The translations under genes and the position numbers were made by a program. This document shows positions 6,872 to 11,041 of a stretch of DNA of 11,041 nucleotides, piece after piece. The notes beneath the pieces are model-generated. The model was not told the DNA's origin and did not search any database. It worked only from the letters and a program-made list of their open reading frames with translations. This DNA comes from Lentimicrobium sp. (lineage in GTDB: Bacteria; Bacteroidota; Bacteroidia; Bacteroidales; Lentimicrobiaceae), in the NCBI GenBank assembly GCA_013336205.1, contig JAAXUD010000044.1, forward strand, positions 1-11,041, read 5' to 3'. Every line of letters begins with the position of its first letter. Position 1 is the stretch's first letter.

Positions 6872-7834
6872 ATGAGAGTCGGTCTAGATGTTATGGGTGG
6901 TGATTTTGCCCCTGCTGCTACAATAGCCGGGGCAATTCTGGCTCAGAAGGAACTATCACCGACTGATCGGATTGTGCTGATTGGTGACAAACACGTCATT
7001 CTTGACGAATTGTTGCGCCATAAGTGCGATCCATCTGTCTTTGATTTTGTGCAGGCGCATGAAGTAATCGGCATGGGCGAACATCCAACACATGCCATTA
7101 TCCGAAAGCCGGATTCCAGTATAAGCATTGGTTTTAAGCAACTAAAAAACAAAAAAATAGATGCATTTGCAAGCGCCGGAAGTAGCGGGGCTATGCTGGT
7201 TGGTGCAATTTACAGCGTTAATAACATACAGGGTGTTATAAGACCCTGTACTTCGGCTGTGTTACCTCAGGAGAATGGCGGACTTAGTCTCTTACTCGAT
7301 GTGGGAACCAATCCGGATGCAAAACCCGACGTAATGTACCAGTTTGGACTTTTAGGTTCAATTACTTCGAATAATGTTTATAAAGTTGCCAATCCCAGGG
7401 TGGCGCTACTCAATATCGGACACGAAGAAGGAAAAGGTAACCTGCTGAGCCAGGCTACTTATCAGTTGATGAAAGAGACTAAAGATTTCAACTTTGTAGG
7501 TAATATCGAAAGTCGTGATCTCTTGCGTAATAAAGCTGATGTTATCGTCTGTGATGGATTTACCGGAAATATTGTTTTAAAGAATATTGAAGGCATGTTC
7601 CGCATTATGATGAAACGGGGTTTAACAGATGATTACTTTGCCCGTTTTAATTATGAAAATTATGGGGGAACTCCGGTTCTGGGTATCAATTCTACTGTTA
7701 TACTTGGTCATGGAATATCAAATGATATAGCTATAAAAAATATGTTGTTACTAGCCCGTGACGTTTATCAGGCCAAATTATCACAAAAAATTAAACGCGC
7801 CCTGGCCCGCGTTTCTGTTGTAATCAGAGATTAA
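6872..7834 (+). CDS. plsX: Phosphate acyltransferase PlsX
   Basis: A 320-aa protein matching PlsX, the peripheral membrane enzyme that converts acyl-ACP and phosphate into acyl-phosphate, the donor used by PlsY in the first step of phospholipid synthesis. Recognisable family motifs are DVMGGDFAP (6-14), SAGSSGAML (101-109), LLDVGTNPDAKPD (141-153), NIGHEEGKGN (181-190), CDGFTGNIVLK (227-237) and YGGTPVLGIN with LGHGIS (264-273, 278-283). Length is normal and the frame is intact. ATG 6872 gives MRVGLDVMGG, the usual start. It lies 25 nt upstream of fabH, in the standard order plsX-fabH. Confidence 0.97.
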   Translation: MRVGLDVMGGDFAPAATIAGAILAQKELSPTDRIVLIGDKHVILDELLRHKCDPSVFDFVQAHEVIGMGEHPTHAIIRKPDSSISIGFKQLKNKKIDAFASAGSSGAMLVGAIYSVNNIQGVIRPCTSAVLPQENGGLSLLLDVGTNPDAKPDVMYQFGLLGSITSNNVYKVANPRVALLNIGHEEGKGNLLSQATYQLMKETKDFNFVGNIESRDLLRNKADVIVCDGFTGNIVLKNIEGMFRIMMKRGLTDDYFARFNYENYGGTPVLGINSTVILGHGISNDIAIKNMLLLARDVYQAKLSQKIKRALARVSVVIRD

Positions 7835-7859
7835 CCTATTTTTCCACAGAAAATAACTG

Positions 7860-8876
7860 ATGACAAGGATAAAAGCTGCAATTACCGGTGTAGGGGGATT
7901 TGTCCCGGACTACATCCTTACCAATGATGAGTTAAGTAAAATGGTTGATACTTCCGATGAGTGGATAATGACCCGGATCGGTATCAAGGAGAGGCATATT
8001 CTGAAAGGTGAGGGGAAGGCTACGTCTGACATGGGCGCTGAAGCTGTGAAACAACTGCTGGCTAAAACCAACACAAATCCCGATGAAATTGATTTGATTA
8101 TTTGTGGTGTTGTTACACCTGACATGCTTTTTCCGGCTACAGCCAATATTATCGCTGACAAAACCGGCATCCGCAATGCATTTGGTTTCGATATGAATGC
8201 CGGTTGTTCCAGTTTCCTTTATGCACTTACCACTGCTTCGAAGTATATTGAGTCAGGTTCTCATAAAAAAGTTATAGTCATCGGTGCCGATAAAATGTCC
8301 TCCATCGTTGATTACACCGATCGGGCCACTTGTCCGATTTTTGGTGATGGCGCCGCTGCTGTTCTCTTAGAGCCTACATTTGAAGACGTAGGTGTGATGG
8401 ATGCCATCCTGCAAAGTGACGGAATCGGTCGGAATCATTTGCACCAGAAGGCAGGGGGTTCGGCAAAGCCACCAACACACGAGACCATAGAAGCACGGGA
8501 GCATTTTATTTACCAGGAAGGCCAGCCGGTTTTCAAATGGGCTGTATCAAAGATGGCTGATGTATCAGTAGAAATGATGGATCGTCATGGCATTACTCCT
8601 GAAACCCTTACCTGGCTGGTTCCTCATCAGGCCAATATGCGAATTATTGAAGCAACAGCCAACCGCATGGGGATAAAAAAAGAGCAGGTAATGATCAACA
8701 TACAACGATATGGCAATACCACTTCAGCTACGCTGCCGCTTTGTCTCTGGGAATGGGAAAGTCAACTGCGCAAAGGCGACAATATTATCCTGGCAGCTTT
8801 CGGCGCCGGATTTACCTGGGGATCGCTTTATCTGAAGTGGGCTTATGACGGGGTAGATGGGAAAAGTCTAAAGTAA
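7860..8876 (+). CDS. fabH: 3-oxoacyl-ACP synthase III (FabH)
   Basis: A 338-aa beta-ketoacyl-ACP synthase III, which condenses an acyl-CoA starter with malonyl-ACP to begin fatty-acid elongation. The catalytic triad is visible: Cys116 in [11 protein letters not shown], His256 in PHQANMR and Asn286 in YGNTTSA. The glycine-rich [10 protein letters not shown] (162-171) and the C-terminal [14 protein letters not shown] (314-327) are also typical. Other FabH proteins usually end near that last motif. Here 11 more residues follow, and the final ones (K-S-L-K and the TAA stop) come from a 7-bp tandem repeat that begins inside the gene. The ATG at 7860 is preceded by A-rich sequence without a clear Shine-Dalgarno. 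This is the last gene of the operon; accB/accC, common next partners in other Bacteroidetes, are not here. Confidence 0.96.
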   Translation: MTRIKAAITGVGGFVPDYILTNDELSKMVDTSDEWIMTRIGIKERHILKGEGKATSDMGAEAVKQLLAKTNTNPDEIDLIICGVVTPDMLFPATANIIADKTGIRNAFGFDMNAGCSSFLYALTTASKYIESGSHKKVIVIGADKMSSIVDYTDRATCPIFGDGAAAVLLEPTFEDVGVMDAILQSDGIGRNHLHQKAGGSAKPPTHETIEAREHFIYQEGQPVFKWAVSKMADVSVEMMDRHGITPETLTWLVPHQANMRIIEATANRMGIKKEQVMINIQRYGNTTSATLPLCLWEWESQLRKGDNIILAAFGAGFTWGSLYLKWAYDGVDGKSLK

Positions 8877-8898
8877 AAAGTCTAAAGTTTAAAGTAAA
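8864..8898 (+). repeat. 7-bp tandem repeat (heptamer array) crossing the fabH stop
   Basis: Five heptamers run in strict register: AAGTCTA, AAGTAAA, AAGTCTA, AAGTTTA, AAGTAAA, followed by a decayed unit AAGCCGG. The consensus is AAGTYTA. The fabH stop codon (8874-8876) lies inside the second unit. Two further units (AAGTCCA, AAGTCTA) lie at 8983-8996, exactly 17 heptamer lengths downstream of the first. On the minus strand the array reads as LFTLNF-like residues, which creates a spurious open frame. Similar heptamer arrays of the AAGTTTA type occur at gene ends in many Bacteroidetes genomes; their function is not established. Confidence 0.8.
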
Positions 8899-8906
8899 AA
8901 GCCGGG

Positions 8907-8927
8907 CTGTCTGTTTCGGGCAGACAG
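8907..8927. repeat. Perfect 7-bp inverted repeat (hairpin)
   Basis: CTGTCTG (8907-8913) and CAGACAG (8921-8927) flank a 7-nt loop TTTCGGG. The loop plus arms also show a direct repeat, CGGGC before TGTCTG and before AGACAG. It sits 30 bp after the fabH stop, so it could end or stabilise the operon transcript, but no T-tract follows on the plus strand, so it is not a standard intrinsic terminator. The GC-rich segment around it (about 8900-8980) contrasts with the AT-rich intergenic sequence elsewhere in the window and may be part of a dispersed repeat. Confidence 0.6.
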
Positions 8928-8982
8928 GTTCACAGTATACCCGACCTGGCGCGGTGGAGGCTGGCTCAATGTAAAAGGGCTG

Positions 8983-8996
8983 AAGTCCAAAGTCTA
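8983..8996 (+). repeat. Second short block of the heptamer repeat
   Basis: Two adjacent units, AAGTCCA and AAGTCTA, match the consensus of the array at 8864-8898 and stay in the same 7-bp phase although 84 bp of GC-rich sequence intervenes. The following 7-mers (AGATTCG, GGGTTCA) are at best decayed copies. From here to about 9130 I see no gene or other recognisable element. Confidence 0.6.
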
Positions 8997-9133
8997 AGAT
9001 TCGGGGTTCAGATCTACCGCACCTCTGATTCAAATACAGTTTTGATGGGGTTTCATCTCATAGGCAAACTTAAAACCATTAGTCTTTCAAGGAAGTAAAG
9101 CCTGGAAATATCCTGTCTGGGTTACTTGTTGCA

Positions 9134-9164
9134 TTGAGTTATTTTGTAATAACCTGTAGCTTTG
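9134..9164 (+). promoter_or_regulatory. Bacteroidetes-type promoter of the GNAT gene
   Basis: TTG at 9134-9136 and TAGCTTTG at 9157-9164 (TAnnTTTG) are separated by exactly 20 bp, the same geometry as the promoter at 6033-6063. It predicts transcription from about 9170 and a leader of about 45 nt to ATG 9215, making the GNAT gene a separate unit from the fabH operon. Confidence 0.7.
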
Positions 9165-9214
9165 ATTATGGATTTTTCATAGCCAATATTGACTTTTTAT
9201 TTAATTGCCGCACC

Positions 9215-9646
9215 ATGATACCTAATATTGTAAGTTTTAGCATTGATCAGGCTGATTACACTGAAGTTTCCAGGAGAATCCGATACACGGTTTTTGTGGA
9301 AGAACAAAAGGTGCCCGAAGACCTGGAGTATGATGAATTCGAGTCTGATTGCCGCCACTACCTGATGTTTATTGGTGACACCGAGGTCGCGACCTGCCGG
9401 TGGCGGTTTACTTCAAAAGGAATCAAACTGGAACGGTTTGCAGTTCTTTCGCAATACCGTGGCAAAGGGCTTGGAGATTTGCTCGTAAAACATGTTCTTG
9501 GAGAGGTTTTGCCAGTAGGAAAAACAGTTTACCTGCATGCGCAGGAAAAGGTAACCGGATTTTATGAAAAACTGGGGTTTAAGGCTTATGGAGAGATTTT
9601 TGAGGAAGCCGGAATCTGGCATTATCTTATGAAATTTGAGGGCTGA
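9215..9646 (+). CDS. GNAT-family N-acetyltransferase (ElaA/YjcF-like)
   Basis: A 143-aa single-domain GNAT acetyltransferase, expected to transfer an acetyl group from acetyl-CoA to a small amine or protein. Landmarks: RYTVFVEEQKVPEDLEYDEF (23-42), the R..VFV.EQ.VP pattern of the ElaA/YjcF branch; the acetyl-CoA pyrophosphate-binding loop QYRGKGLG (80-87, Q/RxxGxG/A); LHAQEKVTGFYEKLGF (107-122); and a C-terminal GIWHYLM (133-139). The natural substrate of this branch is not known. I chose ATG 9215. A longer frame opens at TTG 9134, but that codon is the -33 promoter element and the added 27 residues (cysteine- and phenylalanine-rich) look non-coding. The stop is 1 nt from the stop of the convergent PHP gene. 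Confidence 0.85.
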   Translation: MIPNIVSFSIDQADYTEVSRRIRYTVFVEEQKVPEDLEYDEFESDCRHYLMFIGDTEVATCRWRFTSKGIKLERFAVLSQYRGKGLGDLLVKHVLGEVLPVGKTVYLHAQEKVTGFYEKLGFKAYGEIFEEAGIWHYLMKFEG

Positions 9647-9647
9647 A

Positions 9648-10496
9648 TTACCTCAATTCTGTGTCTGTCCACTTTCCTTCAGCGAAAGTGCTGAGCATTT
9701 TAAACCCACAATTCTTAATTTCAGCTTTGGCTTCCTCAAACCACATGCTCACCTCATGGGGCTGGTGAGCGTCGCTGCTCAGGGTGATTCTTACGCCGCG
9801 TTCCTGCATTCTTTTGAGAATATATTCGCCCGGAAATAAACTTTCGCTGCGGCCTTTATAAACACCCCGGGTATTCACTTCAACAATCAGGTCTTTTTCA
9901 GCAATCAGGGCAACAGTTTCGTTTACCAGGTTAAGGTACCATTGCTCATCTTCATTAAACCAACGGCCCTGGTTGTGCATCTTTATCTTATCAAGGTGGC
10001 CGATGATGTCGAACTCTTCTTCATGGATCATCCTGTTTATCTGTTGCCAGTATGCGGTAACCCCTTTGCGGATATCGCCGCCAAACAACTCATTTAAGCC
10101 ATTATCGTAAGTTTCACGCTTCGGTCCATCGATAAACCAGAGGATATCGTTGTGACTGTTTTTAACCAGGTGCACGCTGCCAATAATGTAGTCAAGGCCA
10201 AGGCTTGATTTTAGTGCTGAAAAACCATAACTAAGCCCGGGAATATAATCTGCTTCTAGCGCAAGCAAAATATCCAGCCTGCCTTCATATACTTCGCGTA
10301 GCCGCTTTACTTCTGCCACATAAGCAATCTCGGTACCGGCCTGCAGGGCGAAGGTGTTTTCAAATGGCAGCACTGAATGTTCGGAAAAGCCAAGCGAGGT
10401 AAAGCCCTGCCTGATGGCTTCCTCAACATATGCTATCGGTTCGGATGAGCCATCGGAATAACGGGAGTGGGTGTGATAGTTATGGAGTGCTTTCAT
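9648..10496 (-). CDS. PHP-domain phosphatase, histidinol-phosphatase (HisJ) type
   Basis: A 282-aa PHP-superfamily metal-dependent phosphoesterase, similar to HisJ/HisK, which hydrolyses histidinol phosphate in histidine synthesis. The trinuclear metal site can be traced: H8 and H10 in YHTHSRYSDG, D15, H40 in FSEHS, E81 in ALEADYI, H109 in GSVHLV, H167 in IIGHLDKIK, and D242 and H244 in SSDAHQPHEV. EVNTRG (206-211) is also typical. Length fits HisJ (about 260-280). No other his gene is nearby, so the substrate may be different; PHP phosphatases of this type also act on other small phosphate esters. ATG 10496 follows A-rich sequence. It shares its strand with the U32 gene 144 nt upstream and may be cotranscribed with it; I found no good promoter of its own. 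Confidence 0.85.
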   Translation of the reverse strand: MKALHNYHTHSRYSDGSSEPIAYVEEAIRQGFTSLGFSEHSVLPFENTFALQAGTEIAYVAEVKRLREVYEGRLDILLALEADYIPGLSYGFSALKSSLGLDYIIGSVHLVKNSHNDILWFIDGPKRETYDNGLNELFGGDIRKGVTAYWQQINRMIHEEEFDIIGHLDKIKMHNQGRWFNEDEQWYLNLVNETVALIAEKDLIVEVNTRGVYKGRSESLFPGEYILKRMQERGVRITLSSDAHQPHEVSMWFEEAKAEIKNCGFKMLSTFAEGKWTDTELR

Positions 10497-10588
10497 TTTT
10501 AAACTTATTTGGTATAGGACAACAACAGACCTGCTTTCATTGAATTTACGCGCTCATTATATAGAACAACCTGGTTGAGCGATAAGAT

Positions 10589-10604
10589 GCGTGATTAATC
10601 GCGT
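10589..10604. repeat. Imperfect palindrome between the U32 and PHP genes
   Basis: A GATTAATC core (10593-10600, perfect palindrome) is flanked by GCGT and GCGT, giving a 16-bp near-palindrome with one internal mismatched pair and a G/T outer pair. It lies in the 144-bp gap upstream of the PHP gene (minus strand) and has no following T-run in either direction, so it resembles an operator more than a terminator. Such palindromes can arise by chance; low confidence. Confidence 0.25.
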
Positions 10605-10640
10605 TACAGCGGTATATTGGATTCCATTTATTGATTCAAC

Positions 10641-11041
10641 TTAGCTTTTCTCTGTTTGTACCTGAAATAGGGCATGTTTCGCATCTACAACGATATAAAC
10701 CTTATCGCCGCGGCGCAGGGTTTCTGTAACCTGAATTGAGCAGTTTTCGCCCTTTTGAGTACTGGTAACCGGATTGAGCTCAACCCGCATCTCTTTCACT
10801 TCCGCTTCATAAGCACCTGTCGTAGGACCGATTACCAGTATATTGTCACCGGTATTCAGCGAATGCGATTCAATTTTTAATTCAGCTACATTTAATTTCG
10901 TGAAAAAGTTAACGACCTTTCCGACGTAAACTTTCTTTTGTGAAGCCTGTGAACCATACCGTTCCGACCATTCACCGGTCTTTTCGCCCAGGTAATAGCC
11001 ACCCCAGAATCCGCGGTTATATACTTTGTTAACCTCACTGG
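10641..11041 (-). CDS. U32 peptidase-family protein (TrhP-like), C-terminal part; 5' end cut by window edge
   Basis: The last 132 residues of a larger gene (frame read from 11039 down to the TAA at 10641-10643). The start, NRGFWGGYYLGEKTGEW (about residues 8-24 of this fragment), then KKVYVGKVVNFFTKLNVAEL and NILVIGPTTG, match the C-terminal beta-barrel domain of U32 proteins (YegQ/TrhP group). TrhP carries out the first, prephenate-dependent hydroxylation of uridine 34 in certain tRNAs; other U32 members were originally described as collagenase-like peptidases. Full family members of this type are about 400-450 aa, so roughly the first two thirds, with the catalytic part, lie outside. The ending is intact (QVQTEKS). 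The TrhP function is inferred from the family. Confidence 0.8.
   Translation of the reverse strand, partial: SEVNKVYNRGFWGGYYLGEKTGEWSERYGSQASQKKVYVGKVVNFFTKLNVAELKIESHSLNTGDNILVIGPTTGAYEAEVKEMRVELNPVTSTQKGENCSIQVTETLRRGDKVYIVVDAKHALFQVQTEKS

Noticed and set aside
8907..8927. Hairpin considered as an intrinsic terminator for the fabH operon
   Set aside because: The stem is sound but no T-run follows on the plus strand, so it is reported only as an inverted repeat.
8812..9033. 73-aa minus-strand open frame with LFTLNF-like repeats
   Set aside because: The repeated residues are simply the heptamer array read backwards; a low-complexity artefact overlapping the fabH end.
9636..9839. 67-aa plus-strand open frame after the GNAT gene
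   Set aside because: It is antisense to the conserved C-terminal metal-ligand region of the PHP gene.
10497..10640. Promoter for the PHP gene (TAAGTTTA on the minus strand next to its start)
   Set aside because: It misses the final G of the consensus, has no spaced TTG, and lies so close to the ATG that the transcript would start inside the gene.

Overview
The window looks like chromosomal DNA from a member of the Bacteroidota (Bacteroidetes), probably Bacteroidales or a relative. Three things support this. Several genes are preceded by the phylum's -7 promoter box (TAnnTTTG), twice with a TTG element exactly 20 bp upstream. Most start codons lack a clear Shine-Dalgarno sequence. The families and gene order are also typical: a DUF4270 lipoprotein next to a half-length GT5 'glycogen synthase', and a DUF177-rpmF-plsX-fabH cluster. 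I cannot name the species.

Layout. Positions 1-2254 (minus strand) hold a two-gene unit: a GT5-only glycogen/starch synthase-like protein, followed by a DUF4270 lipoprotein with a surface-export-like sequence after its lipidated cysteine. A 440-bp AT-rich divergent region follows (2255-2694). It contains a promoter box for each direction and a 14-bp LacI-type palindrome. Positions 2695-5928 (plus) encode one 1077-residue redox protein that joins, in a single chain, modules usually found as separate subunits of the HcnABC / sarcosine-oxidase / opine- and hydroxyproline-dehydrogenase families. Positions 6033-8876 (plus) are a compact housekeeping operon for ribosome and lipid synthesis: DUF177 (YceD-like), ribosomal protein bL32, PlsX and FabH, under a well-formed promoter. 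The fabH 3' end runs into a 7-bp tandem repeat, part of a roughly 340-bp non-coding island (8877-9214) with a hairpin and, at its end, a promoter for a GNAT acetyltransferase. That gene converges, with a 1-nt gap, on a PHP-family histidinol-phosphatase-like gene (minus). Last, on the minus strand, is the C-terminal end of a U32 peptidase-family (TrhP-like tRNA hydroxylation) gene cut by the window edge.

How the genes work together: DUF177/bL32/PlsX/FabH is the familiar coupling of the 50S ribosome with initiation of phospholipid and fatty-acid synthesis. The GT5/DUF4270 pair is a conserved association of unknown purpose. The large redox protein stands alone, with no transporter or amino-acid catabolic partner in the window, so its substrate cannot be read from context. 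The least ordinary items are this fused multi-cofactor oxidoreductase, the LacI-like operator upstream of it, the GT5 protein lacking the usual ADP-glucose motif, and the heptamer repeat that supplies the end of FabH. No mobile element, CRISPR array, tRNA or rRNA is visible.
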